Below, piece after piece: positions 5,861 through 13,117 of a DNA stretch of 13,117 nucleotides. The stretch is from Desulfobacterales bacterium (GTDB lineage: Bacteria > Desulfobacterota > Desulfobacteria > Desulfobacterales > JAFDCJ01): positions 1-13,117 of the forward strand of contig JAOZSC010000030.1 of NCBI GenBank assembly GCA_029939875.1, in the 5' to 3' direction. The stretch's first letter is position 1, and the number at the start of each line of letters is the position of its first letter. A program made the translations under genes and the position numbers. The notes beneath the pieces were generated by a model. It was not told the origin of the DNA. It did no database searches and saw only the letters and a list, made by a program, of their open reading frames with translations.

Positions 5861-8185
5861 GTGCAAAACCGATTTCACGGCAGGCAGGCGGCCGGTTCGG
5901 CCGGCCTGCTCATTTTTCTCATTCCGGGCATCATCGCGTTGCAGATGATCATTGCCGTGATTCCTGCCGCCGCCCGGGGCAGTCAGGCACAAATTGACAA
6001 GCTGATCAAAGACCCCACCCTGCCCTGGCACCTGGAAGCCAACGAGATCACCTATGATGAAAAAACCGATGAGTACACGGCCAGCGGCAACGTGCTGATT
6101 TACAAAGCTACCATAAAATTGATGGCAGACTATATCCGCTTTGATCACAAAAACATGAAAGCCTATGCCCGGGGGGATGTCGTGCTGACCAACGGCGAGG
6201 ACATCCTCAACGGCACAAGCATGGAAATCGACCTGGTCAAGCAAACCGGCTCAGTTGAAGACGGGTACCTGTATCTAAAAGAAAACAATTACCAGATAGC
6301 CGGGGATGTCATCAAAAAAATCGGCCCCAGCACCTATACCATTGACAAGGCCACCATAACCACCTGCGACGGTGAAACCCCGGATTGGAAAATCACCGGC
6401 AAAAAGGTCAAGATCAGAGAAGACGGTCAAGGTACAGCCCAGCATGCGGTTTTATGGGCCCGCAACGTGCCCATGCTCTATACCCCTTATTTTTATTATC
6501 CGGCCAGAAAAAAACGGCAGACCGGTTTTCTGATGCCCAAGGGTGGAACTTCCGACCGCTGGGGCATATATTACAACCAGCCCTTTTTCTGGGCCATCAG
6601 CAAAAGCACGGATGCCACGTTTTACACCAACTACATGGACTACCGGGGCGTAAAGTACGGTACGGAGTTTCGCTATTATCTGGCTGAACATTCCAAGGGG
6701 ACCTGGATGGCGGACGGATTTACCGACCTTAAAAAAGACGACGGCACCGGCGACAGCAGCAAGCGGTGGGGATTTGACGACGGCGACCAGGATATCCTGC
6801 GACAAAATCGCAGCCGTTACTGGCTGCGGGGCAGCCATTTTCAGCAACTGCCCGCTGATATTACGGCCCAACTCGATGTGGATCTTGTCAGCGACCAGGA
6901 TTACACCCGCAGCTTTAAAGGCGGGTATATGGGCTGGCAAGAATCAAAAAAATATTTTGAAGAAAACTTCAGTCGGGATCTGAACGATTTTAATGACCCC
7001 ATACGCACCAACCGTCTGAATTTCAATAAGATATGGTCCAGCTACAGCCTCAATGTCCAGACGCGTTATAACCTGGACAGCACCATCCGCAACAGCCACG
7101 CCGACGATACAACGCTGCAGCAGTTGCCGCTGATCAATTTGGATGCCATCAAACAGCGCATTTCCACCTCCCCCTTTTTTTACAACCTCAATTCACATTA
7201 CATTTATTACTGGCGCCGGGAAGGCGACCGAACCCAGCGGTTGAATGCCCACCCCAGGCTATATCTGCCTTTCAATCTCAGGTCGTATATCAGCATCGAA
7301 CCTTCGGTGGGGCTACAGGGAACCGTGTGGCGTGTAGATCGAAAAGAGTTCGGCCCCAAGGACAAAAAATTCTACCACCGGGGGCTGTACGACACCAAGC
7401 TGGACCTGTTCTCTGAAGTCCACCGCGTCTTCCGCCTCCAGGGAAAAACCCTTGACGCCATCAAGCATACCATCCGGCCGCAAGTTATCCATGAATACAC
7501 ACCCAAAGTCGATCAGAAGGATCTTCCCAATTTTGATTCCATCGATCGCATTGCCAAAAAAAACCTGCTGACCTACTCCCTGACAAACACCCTGACATCC
7601 AAATCGCGCAAAAAGGGTTCATTTGGCGTGAGCCGTCGTCAGGACCAGGACCAGTCGGCCGTCATCGATTCGCTCTCCGATTACAGTTACAACGACTTTG
7701 TGCGCCTGGCGCTGACCCAGAGCTACAACTTTACGAAACGCAATACCAAGCTTTTCCGCCGGCCGTTTTCTCCCATCAGAGCCAAGCTGGATTTTTTCCC
7801 GGGCAAATATATTTCCGTGGACGCTGATTCCCTGTGGTCCGTCTATGACTGGAAATTTTTATCCCACAATGTCGCCCTGAACCTGTGGGACAACCGTGGA
7901 GACCGCCTGTTTGTGGAATACCGTTACACGGACAACAGCAAGGAGATCAATCTGAATTCCACCGACAGTGTGAGCACCCGGCTGCGCCTTAAAATCACGG
8001 ACCGGTTGACCACCTTTGGCGAATACGAGTACAATTTTAAAACCTACGAGCAGGTTCATGCGGGGGGGGGGCTGTCTTACAAAGCCCAGTGCTGGTCGAT
8101 AGATACTTTCCTGACGAAAAAACCCCACAACCTGGAATTTTCAATTCAAATTAACCTGTTCGGACTGGGAGGGTTTGGCATTTAA
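5861..8185 (+). CDS. lptD: LPS-assembly outer-membrane protein LptD (OstA/Imp)
   Basis: A 774-residue precursor (E. coli LptD is 784) that inserts lipopolysaccharide into the outer leaflet with LptE. Residues about 14-38 are a hydrophobic signal peptide with a likely cut after PAAA. Residues about 57-165 form the periplasmic OstA/LptA-like jellyroll (HLEANEITYDEKTDEYTASG, then repeated beta strands). The rest is aromatic-rich beta barrel with motifs such as LYTPYFYYPA and GFLMPKGGTSDRWGI. Only two mature cysteines are present, C169 (TTCDGETPDW) and C744 (AQCWSID). They match one N-to-C disulfide pair rather than the four-cysteine E. coli set. The GTG at 5861 is the best start that keeps the signal peptide, though no ribosome-binding site is visible; an ATG at residue 29 would destroy it. 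A ten-G run lies at codons 734-737. The downstream antiterminator gene begins one base after the stop. Confidence 0.93.
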   Translation: MQNRFHGRQAAGSAGLLIFLIPGIIALQMIIAVIPAAARGSQAQIDKLIKDPTLPWHLEANEITYDEKTDEYTASGNVLIYKATIKLMADYIRFDHKNMKAYARGDVVLTNGEDILNGTSMEIDLVKQTGSVEDGYLYLKENNYQIAGDVIKKIGPSTYTIDKATITTCDGETPDWKITGKKVKIREDGQGTAQHAVLWARNVPMLYTPYFYYPARKKRQTGFLMPKGGTSDRWGIYYNQPFFWAISKSTDATFYTNYMDYRGVKYGTEFRYYLAEHSKGTWMADGFTDLKKDDGTGDSSKRWGFDDGDQDILRQNRSRYWLRGSHFQQLPADITAQLDVDLVSDQDYTRSFKGGYMGWQESKKYFEENFSRDLNDFNDPIRTNRLNFNKIWSSYSLNVQTRYNLDSTIRNSHADDTTLQQLPLINLDAIKQRISTSPFFYNLNSHYIYYWRREGDRTQRLNAHPRLYLPFNLRSYISIEPSVGLQGTVWRVDRKEFGPKDKKFYHRGLYDTKLDLFSEVHRVFRLQGKTLDAIKHTIRPQVIHEYTPKVDQKDLPNFDSIDRIAKKNLLTYSLTNTLTSKSRKKGSFGVSRRQDQDQSAVIDSLSDYSYNDFVRLALTQSYNFTKRNTKLFRRPFSPIRAKLDFFPGKYISVDADSLWSVYDWKFLSHNVALNLWDNRGDRLFVEYRYTDNSKEINLNSTDSVSTRLRLKITDRLTTFGEYEYNFKTYEQVHAGGGLSYKAQCWSIDTFLTKKPHNLEFSIQINLFGLGGFGI
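8062..8071 (+). repeat. ten-G homopolymer within lptD
   Basis: Ten consecutive G residues encode part of Ala734 and Gly735-737, just before C744 and the last strands of the barrel. A one-base slip would shift the frame over the last roughly 40 codons, removing the disulfide cysteine and the C-terminal beta strand. Such runs are classic slippage sites. Confidence 0.85.
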
Positions 8186-8186
8186 A

Positions 8187-8714
8187 ATGACGGACAACAA
8201 AAACAAACGAATGTGGTACGTACTGCACACCAAAAGCCGTCATGAACAAGTTGTCAATGACGGCCTGGTCCGCAAATCTCTGGAAGCCTTTTTGCCCCGC
8301 ATAACCGTGCGCAGCAAACGCCGCGACCGCAAGGTAATGATCCGGGTGCCCCTTTTTCCAGGATATCTTTTCGTCAAAACGGACCTGCATCCCACCGCCC
8401 ATCTTGAAATCGTGAAAACCATCGGCGCGGTGCGCCTGATCGGCAGCAAACAGCAGCCCGTACCGGTTCCCGAGGAAACCATTGAGTCTCTGAAAATCAT
8501 GGTGGCCACGGACAGCCCGGTTAGCACCGGTGATCGTTTAAAAAAAGGAGATCCGGTCATGGTGGTCCACGGTCCGTTTGCGGGGATCACCGGCACCTTT
8601 GTCCGGCAGCGCGGTCAGGGCCGGGTAATTGTCAATGTCGCAGCTCTTGGCCAAGAGGCATCGGTGGAAGTAGATGAACTGGATCTGGAGATACTTCCGA
8701 AAATATTAACATAA
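8187..8714 (+). CDS. NusG-family transcription antiterminator (RfaH/UpxY/LoaP-like paralogue)
   Basis: A 175-residue protein expected to bind the RNA polymerase clamp and reduce pausing or termination. The NGN domain spans about residues 9-105, starting MWYVLHTKSRHE with LFPGYLFVK at 56-64, both typical of NusG. The KOW domain begins near 119 (KKGDPVMVVHGPFAGITGTF). It is not next to secE or ribosomal protein genes, where housekeeping nusG normally sits, so I read it as a specialised paralogue; the short acidic C-terminus agrees. The ATG at 8187 is preferred: GGGAGGG at 8167-8173 is 13 bases upstream, and the alternative TTG at 8175 would touch it. It is separated from the lptD stop by one base, so the two are very likely cotranscribed and may be translationally coupled. 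Its target operon is unknown; surface polysaccharide genes are the usual targets of this group. Confidence 0.87.
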   Translation: MTDNKNKRMWYVLHTKSRHEQVVNDGLVRKSLEAFLPRITVRSKRRDRKVMIRVPLFPGYLFVKTDLHPTAHLEIVKTIGAVRLIGSKQQPVPVPEETIESLKIMVATDSPVSTGDRLKKGDPVMVVHGPFAGITGTFVRQRGQGRVIVNVAALGQEASVEVDELDLEILPKILT

Positions 8715-8718
8715 CTAC

Positions 8719-8748
8719 TTGACATCTTATTAGGTTTTAGATTATACA
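8719..8748 (+). promoter_or_regulatory. sigma70-type promoter of the HU/IHF gene
   Basis: A perfect TTGACA (8719-8724) is followed after 18 bases by TATACA (8743-8748). The region is much more AT-rich than its surroundings. Transcription would begin near 8755, about 38 bases before the HU/IHF start. The -35 box begins only five bases after the stop of the antiterminator gene. Confidence 0.7.
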
Positions 8749-8792
8749 ATAGAATATGCAAATGGTCACCAGCAGATTTGGAAGGAGGTTGT

Positions 8793-9068
8793 ATGAATAA
8801 ACTGGAGCTTATCTCCGCCCTGAAAACTGAAGCGAATATCTCCAAAGCGGAAGCTGCAAAAGTAGTCCAGATTTTTTTCGACAACATGGCGGATGCCATG
8901 GCGCGGGGTGAACGAGTGGAGATCCGGGGGTTGTGCAGCTTTTACGTAAAAGAATATAAAAGCTACACTGGAAGAAATCCGAAAACCGGTGAAAAAGTTA
9001 CCATCAAACCGAAAAAGCTACCTTTTTTCAAATCCGGAAAAGACCTGAAGGATCGGGTAGATTATTGA
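8793..9068 (+). CDS. HU/IHF-family DNA-binding protein
   Basis: A 91-residue nucleoid-associated protein that bends DNA as a dimer. It shows the complete family layout: N-terminal helices (MNKLELISALKTEANISKAEA), the RGLCSFYVKEYKS strand region, and the DNA-contacting arm with GRNPKTGEKVTIKP (60-73), whose proline near residue 63 normally intercalates at the kink, and the LPFFKSGKDLKDRV end. The ATG at 8793 follows a strong AAGGAGG with a short 4-base gap; the TTG at 8778 lies before this site and is rejected. Sequence alone does not separate HU from IHF here; the DNA sites bent are unknown. It has its own promoter and a 116-base gap to holB. Confidence 0.93.
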   Translation: MNKLELISALKTEANISKAEAAKVVQIFFDNMADAMARGERVEIRGLCSFYVKEYKSYTGRNPKTGEKVTIKPKKLPFFKSGKDLKDRVDY

Positions 9069-9184
9069 AGTTTATAATGATTTCAATCTTCCTGGAGCGA
9101 ACAACCTTTCAGATTTTGCAGGCGACCGTTTTAGACTCCGCACAGGAAAGATTGGAACTATTAAACAGCGGAGCGATTTGACCG

Positions 9185-10231
9185 GTGCCCGGTTTTGAGT
9201 CGATAACAGATCAGGATCGCCCTGTACGCATTCTTACTGCCCTCCTTCAAAATGGAACGATTCCCCACGCCATGCTGTTCACCGGCATAGAAGGCGTGGG
9301 CAAGGACAATGCAGCGGTGGCCTTCGCCATGGCGTGCAATTGTTCGGCGAACCGCTGCAGGCAGGAGCTTGAAAAAGGCGAAACCCCGACAAAAAATTAT
9401 CTTCCTGCCACTTCGCAGCCGTTGCCGGTCAATGCCTGCGGCAGGTGTAAATCATGTAAAAAAATAGAATCAGGCAACCATCCGGATATCATCCGGGTAA
9501 AACCTTCCGGCGTGGTCATTAAAATTGACCAGATCCGTGCCCTGTGTCAAACCCTTGCCATGAAGCCTTACGAGGCAAGTACCCGGGTAGTGATCATATC
9601 TGATGCCCCGGCCATGAATCCAGCCGCCGGCAACGCCCTGCTTAAAATGTTGGAGGAGCCGCCGGCAGGCACTATCCTGATACTTCTGGCCTCCCAAACA
9701 TCCGACCTCCTGCCAACCATTGTTTCACGCTGCCAGCATATCCGGTTCAACCCGATTTCCAGAAAAAGCCTGGAGTCGATTCTGGTGGCCGAACACGGCC
9801 TGGATCATTCCGAAGCCACGATCATTGCCGCCATGGCCGGCGGAAGTTTTTCGCGGGCGCTGGCCATGCACCGGACCAACTGGATAAAGCGGCGAAACTG
9901 GTTAATCCAGGAACTGCAAGCATTGTCCGGAGGGTCTGTCAACCGGTTGCTTGCCTTTGGCGAACAGCTGGCTAAAAACAAAAACAAATTACCGGAGGCC
10001 CTGGAGGTCATGACCTCCTGGCTGCGCGATCTTACAGTTGAAAAGGTTCATCCGGGTAAAATACTCAACCAGGACCTGGCGGCAACCGCAAGGCAGGCAT
10101 CACAGAAAATCAGTCTGCCGTCGCTGTTGGAAAAAATTGAAGTTATTCAGGCGACCGGCAACGCGATTAAGGCCGGCACCAACTTGCGGCTGGCCATGGA
10201 AGCCATGCTGCTGAAGCTGGCGCGGGTTTGA
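9185..10231 (+). CDS. holB: DNA polymerase III delta' subunit (clamp loader)
   Basis: A 348-residue AAA+ protein of the clamp loader that, with DnaX and delta, opens the beta clamp onto primed DNA. The P-loop position reads GIEGVGKDN (34-42): the usual Thr/Ser after the lysine is replaced by Asp, so ATP binding is doubtful, as in other delta' proteins. A zinc module is formed by C51 and C85/C88/C91 (CGRCKSC); C53 and C58 lie nearby, and the distance from C58 to C85 is longer than in E. coli, indicating an insert of about 20 residues. The SRC motif (181-183, PTIVSRC) carries the arginine that acts on the neighbouring ATPase. The start is GTG at 9185, with GGAG upstream at about 11 bases. The stop overlaps a TTG of the next frame, and ricT follows closely. 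In many bacteria tmk and holB are neighbours; here tmk lies in the opposing operon. Confidence 0.92.
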   Translation: MPGFESITDQDRPVRILTALLQNGTIPHAMLFTGIEGVGKDNAAVAFAMACNCSANRCRQELEKGETPTKNYLPATSQPLPVNACGRCKSCKKIESGNHPDIIRVKPSGVVIKIDQIRALCQTLAMKPYEASTRVVIISDAPAMNPAAGNALLKMLEEPPAGTILILLASQTSDLLPTIVSRCQHIRFNPISRKSLESILVAEHGLDHSEATIIAAMAGGSFSRALAMHRTNWIKRRNWLIQELQALSGGSVNRLLAFGEQLAKNKNKLPEALEVMTSWLRDLTVEKVHPGKILNQDLAATARQASQKISLPSLLEKIEVIQATGNAIKAGTNLRLAMEAMLLKLARV

Positions 10232-10254
10232 AAAAGGATAACAAAGGCCACCCT

Positions 10255-11049
10255 ATGAAAAAAGTTGGAATAAAATTCAAGACCAGCGGCAAGGTGTACG
10301 ATTTTAACAGCGGCGCCTTTGTGTTAAACGTCGGCGATCAAGTTATCGTGGAAACCGAACAGGGGCTCGGGTTTGGAACTGTGGTGGTTGTCCCGCAGCA
10401 GTGGGAGCCCAATGGATCCCGCAAACCCTTGAAAAAGGTTTATCGCCTGGCAAATGAAAAAGATTTCGACCAACGCGACAAAAACCTTACCGATGAAAAG
10501 GAAGCCCATGAGTACTGCTTGAAATGTCTCAACGAACTCGGGTTGAAAATGAATCTTTTTTCGGTTGAAAAATCCTTTGACGGCAACAAGTACACCTTTT
10601 TTTTCACCTCCGAAGGACGGGTGGACTTTCGACGACTGGTAAAAATGCTGGTTAAACAGCTGGGGGCCCGTATTGAAATGCGGCAGGTCGGCATCCGCAA
10701 CCAGGCGAAAATGTGCGGTGGTATGGGACGCTGCGGCCGGGAACTTTGCTGTTCGGCCTTCCTGGAAAAATTCGAACCGGTATCCATCCGCATGGCCAAA
10801 GAACAGAGTCTGTCGTTGAACCCCACAAAAATATCCGGGCAGTGCGGCCGCCTGATGTGCTGCCTCACCTATGAATATAAAACTTACCAGGAGCTGAAAA
10901 AAAACATGCCCAGGATCGGAAAAGTCGTCAACACTGTCAGCGGCCGGGGCAAAGTGATCCGGCACAATGCCATCTGCAACCGGATTACCGTTCGTCTGGA
11001 AACCGGAATGGAACTCGACACCGGGGCTGACCAAATCATAAAGGAATAA
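10255..11049 (+). CDS. ricT: PSP1-domain regulatory iron-sulfur protein (RicT/YaaT family)
   Basis: A 264-residue cytoplasmic protein of the PSP1 family. In Bacillus the homologue RicT (YaaT) joins RicA and RicF in a complex that binds [4Fe-4S] clusters and supports RNase Y mRNA processing; the role in Gram-negative anaerobes is not established. The N-terminal part (about 1-90) is beta-rich (VGIKFKTSGKVYDFNSG) and the PSP1 domain follows. The diagnostic cysteines are C154, C160, C165, C166 (CGGMGRCGRELCC) and C197, C202, C203 (GQCGRLMCC); C88, C91 and C241 are also present. The ATG at 10255 has AAAGG 7 bases upstream; a TTG at 10228 overlapping the holB stop lacks one. It sits between holB and metG, with metG starting 4 bases after its stop, a gene order I recall from related deltaproteobacterial genomes. 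Confidence 0.9.
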   Translation: MKKVGIKFKTSGKVYDFNSGAFVLNVGDQVIVETEQGLGFGTVVVVPQQWEPNGSRKPLKKVYRLANEKDFDQRDKNLTDEKEAHEYCLKCLNELGLKMNLFSVEKSFDGNKYTFFFTSEGRVDFRRLVKMLVKQLGARIEMRQVGIRNQAKMCGGMGRCGRELCCSAFLEKFEPVSIRMAKEQSLSLNPTKISGQCGRLMCCLTYEYKTYQELKKNMPRIGKVVNTVSGRGKVIRHNAICNRITVRLETGMELDTGADQIIKE

Positions 11050-11053
11050 AAAA

Positions 11054-12976
11054 ATGTCCACGCCTTTTTACATCACCACTCCAATCTATTATGTCAATGC
11101 CCGTCCCCACCTGGGCCATGCATATACCACCATCGTGGCCGACGTGGCCACTCGCTACCACAGTATGCGCGGTGAGAAGGTGTTTTTTTTAACCGGTACC
11201 GATGAACACGGGGACAAAGTCGTGCGCGCCGCCAAAAAAGAGAATTTAAGCCCCCGGGTTTATGTGGACAATATCAGCCGGCTTTTCCAGGACCTGTGGC
11301 CTGAACTGAACGTCTGCAATTCCGCTTTTATCCGCACCACCGACCCCGGCCACATGGCAGTGGTGGAACGTGTGCTGCAGAAAATTTATGACGCCGGCGA
11401 CATCTATTTCGCCGAATACGAAGGTCTGTACTGCTTTGGCTGTGAACGTTTTTACACCGAACGGGAACTGGTAGACGGCAAATGCCCCGACCATCAGGTC
11501 GAACCGGAGACCATCCAGGAAGCCAATTATTTTTTTAAAATGAGCCGTTACCAGAATTGGTTGATTGATCACATCCGGAGCAATCCGGACTTCATCCGCC
11601 CGGAGCGCTATAAAAATGAGGTGCTGGCCTTTTTAAAAGAACCGCTGGAGGACCTGTGCATCTCCCGCCCCAAAAGCCGTCTCAAATGGGGAATCACCCT
11701 GCCCTTTGACAACAATTATGTCACCTATGTATGGTTCGACGCGCTGTTAAACTATGTTTCCGCCCTGGGATACCCCGATGGCGAGCTGTATCAGACTTTC
11801 TGGCCGGCGGCCCAGCACGTTGTCGCCAAGGATATCCTCAAACCCCACGGCATTTACTGGCCGATCATGCTCAAAGCTGCCGGCATTCCGATATACCAGC
11901 ATCTCAACGTCCACGGGTACTGGAATGTCGAGCAAAGCAAGATGTCCAAAAGCCTGGGAAATGTGATCGAGCCTTTGCAGCTTAAAAATGTTTACGGCCA
12001 GGATGCGTTTCGCTTTTTTTTGATGCGCGACATGTCTTTCGGGCTCGATTCCAACTTCAGCGAAGCCTCGCTGGTTCAGCGGATCAATTCGGACCTGGCC
12101 AATGACCTGGGCAACCTGTTTTCCCGGGTTCTTTCCATGGTCCATAAATACTGCCAGGGCGTGGTGCCGGCCGTTGATCCGTCTGCGGAGATGGAGTGTG
12201 AATTCGGACTTCAGGCCGACGCGCTGCGTGCCATAGAGGATTTTGACCGCTTCATGGGTACCTTTCAGTTTCACAACGCGTTGGCGGCGGTGTGGAAGTT
12301 TATCAGCAAAATGAACAAATACGTGGATGTCACCGCCCCCTGGGAGCTGGCCAAGAAAAAAGCCAGCCGCAGACAGCTTGATGCGGTGCTGTACAACCTG
12401 CTGGAGGGACTGCGGGTTATCTCTGGGCTCATCTACCCGGTCATGCCGGATGCGGCCGCCAAAATGCAAAAACACCTCGGGTTGGACTCTGACACGCCTT
12501 TCTTTATACTGGATCAGCTCAGAACCTGGAAAGCCATCCCGGCCGGCACCCGGCTGCCAAAGTCCATTGTTTTGTTTCCTCGTGTCGAGATGACCGAAGA
12601 TGCGGCCAAGGCTGGCGGCCAGTCGGAAACCGCCCCCACAGTTCCCGTTATCAAACCGGAGATCACTCTGGAAGAATTCGGCAAAATTGACCTGCGGGTC
12701 GCCACCATCGTAGATGCCCAGCGAATTCCCCGGGCCAAAAAAATCCTGAAACTCGAAATCGACCTGGGCAAAAAACGCACCATTGTGGCCGGTATCGCGG
12801 AAATCTATTCCCCTGAAGAGCTGATCGGCAAGCAGGTCATCGTGGTGGCCAACCTGAAGCCGGCCAAGCTTATGGGCATTGTTTCCAACGGCATGCTCAT
12901 TGCCGCTGTCGACGATTCCGGTGTCACCCTGGCCAGCCTGGAAAAACCTGTCGCCCCCGGCACGCCGCTGGGGTAG
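11054..12976 (+). CDS. metG: methionyl-tRNA synthetase with C-terminal tRNA-binding domain
   Basis: A 640-residue class I aminoacyl-tRNA synthetase that charges tRNA-Met. The HIGH-type motif is HLGH (19-22), KMSKS is intact at 296-300, and one zinc knuckle is formed by C127-x2-C130 and C144-x2-H147. WFDALLNY and the anticodon-binding helical region (about 340-500) follow. After a proline- and alanine-rich linker, residues 537-640 form the EMAPII/Trbp111-like OB-fold tRNA-binding domain (EEFGKIDLRVA). The ATG at 11054 has AAGGA about 8 bases upstream and lies 4 bases after ricT, so they are cotranscribed. It is a useful contrast with the fusion protein at 1765-4047, whose synthetase motifs are lost. 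No clear terminator follows the stop. Confidence 0.97.
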   Translation: MSTPFYITTPIYYVNARPHLGHAYTTIVADVATRYHSMRGEKVFFLTGTDEHGDKVVRAAKKENLSPRVYVDNISRLFQDLWPELNVCNSAFIRTTDPGHMAVVERVLQKIYDAGDIYFAEYEGLYCFGCERFYTERELVDGKCPDHQVEPETIQEANYFFKMSRYQNWLIDHIRSNPDFIRPERYKNEVLAFLKEPLEDLCISRPKSRLKWGITLPFDNNYVTYVWFDALLNYVSALGYPDGELYQTFWPAAQHVVAKDILKPHGIYWPIMLKAAGIPIYQHLNVHGYWNVEQSKMSKSLGNVIEPLQLKNVYGQDAFRFFLMRDMSFGLDSNFSEASLVQRINSDLANDLGNLFSRVLSMVHKYCQGVVPAVDPSAEMECEFGLQADALRAIEDFDRFMGTFQFHNALAAVWKFISKMNKYVDVTAPWELAKKKASRRQLDAVLYNLLEGLRVISGLIYPVMPDAAAKMQKHLGLDSDTPFFILDQLRTWKAIPAGTRLPKSIVLFPRVEMTEDAAKAGGQSETAPTVPVIKPEITLEEFGKIDLRVATIVDAQRIPRAKKILKLEIDLGKKRTIVAGIAEIYSPEELIGKQVIVVANLKPAKLMGIVSNGMLIAAVDDSGVTLASLEKPVAPGTPLG

Positions 12977-12985
12977 AAAAAACTG

Positions 12986-13006
12986 GTTCAAGGTCCAGGG
13001 TTCAAG
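12986..13006 (-). repeat. three heptanucleotide units downstream of metG
   Basis: GTTCAAG, GTCCAGG, GTTCAAG on the plus strand read as CTTGAAC, CCTGGAC, CTTGAAC on the minus strand, the same 7-base family and phase as the array at 5730-5830 but in the other orientation. It starts nine bases after the metG stop. Confidence 0.65.
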
Positions 13007-13034
13007 TGACCCGCCATGAAACAGGCGGATAAAA

Positions 13035-13117
13035 ATGCTCAGAAATTACAAAGAGTTGAAAGTCTGGCAAAAGTCATATCAACTCTGTTTAGAGATATAC
13101 AGAATCACAGCAAAATT
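13035..13117 (+). CDS. four-helix-bundle protein (S23 / 23S rRNA intervening-sequence type), N-terminal fragment
   Basis: The frame from ATG 13035 runs off the right edge after 27 codons and reads MLRNYKELKVWQKSYQLCL then EIYRITAK. The YKELKVWQKS...L..EIY..T pattern is typical of the small (about 120 aa) four-helix-bundle proteins first found in 23S rRNA intervening sequences, which are also common as standalone genes of unknown function. A small inverted repeat, CCGCC (13011-13015) and GGCGG (13024-13028), overlaps the weak ribosome-binding region. The upstream ATG at 13016 is in another frame. No rRNA sequence surrounds it here, so it is a standalone copy near heptad repeats. Confidence 0.8.
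   Translation, partial: MLRNYKELKVWQKSYQLCLEIYRITAK

Noticed and set aside
8719..8748. A terminator between the antiterminator gene and the HU/IHF gene
   Set aside because: The region is AT-rich but has no stable stem; it fits a promoter instead.
9077..9181. 34-codon open frame between the HU/IHF gene and holB (ATG 9077 to TGA 9181), ending three bases before the holB GTG
   Set aside because: No ribosome-binding site, no recognisable motif, and its ATG overlaps a TATAAT (9073-9078) that could instead be a -10 box for holB, though no -35 match lies at the right distance. Possible but unsupported.
11747..12991. 414-aa minus-strand frame inside metG
   Set aside because: It is a long antisense shadow of a clear MetRS gene; its composition shows no domain and it has no upstream signals.
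13035..13117. A 23S rRNA intervening sequence at the right edge
   Set aside because: No rRNA sequence is present on the left of the S23-type gene; the neighbour is metG.

Overview
The window reads as a core chromosomal segment of a Gram-negative anaerobe, most likely a Desulfobacterota (Desulfobacterales-type) bacterium. This rests on an lptD gene (outer membrane), a clostridial-type 2[4Fe-4S] ferredoxin, a PSP1/RicT protein with many cysteines, a cysteine synthase-CysRS fusion, and intergenic repeats of a kind I associate with that group. The taxonomic call is inference. I see no phage, transposase, CRISPR array, tRNA or rRNA.

Left part, minus strand, read right to left. From a divergent intergenic region near 5.65 kb the likely operon is surE (4804-5571), tmk (4054-4719), a cysteine synthase fused to a degenerate cysteinyl-tRNA synthetase (1765-4047), and an unrecognised 334-aa protein (741-1745), closed by a hairpin at 706-740. 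Next comes a monocistronic 2[4Fe-4S] ferredoxin (459-647) with its own promoter and a strong GC-rich terminator. After a repeat-rich gap (62-385) the first 20 codons of hemB run off the left edge.

Right part, plus strand. lptD (5861-8185) is followed one base later by a NusG/RfaH-like antiterminator (8187-8714). An HU/IHF-family protein (8793-9068) has its own promoter. Then come holB (delta' clamp-loader subunit), ricT/PSP1 and metG, closely packed. The window ends in the start of a four-helix-bundle S23-type protein (13035 onwards).

The most unusual object is the 760-aa fusion. Its N-terminal CysM-like PLP enzyme looks intact, while its C-terminal CysRS-like half keeps overall length and fold landmarks but has lost HIGH, KMSKS, the GGGSD loop and two of four zinc ligands. 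It is probably a repurposed synthetase scaffold under or beside a cysteine-making enzyme. The second theme is repeats: 9-nt GTGCCTAAA arrays in inverted arms, a shared 19-nt element at two loci, and heptanucleotide (CTTGAAC-type) arrays between surE and lptD and again after metG, which may supply -35-like boxes.
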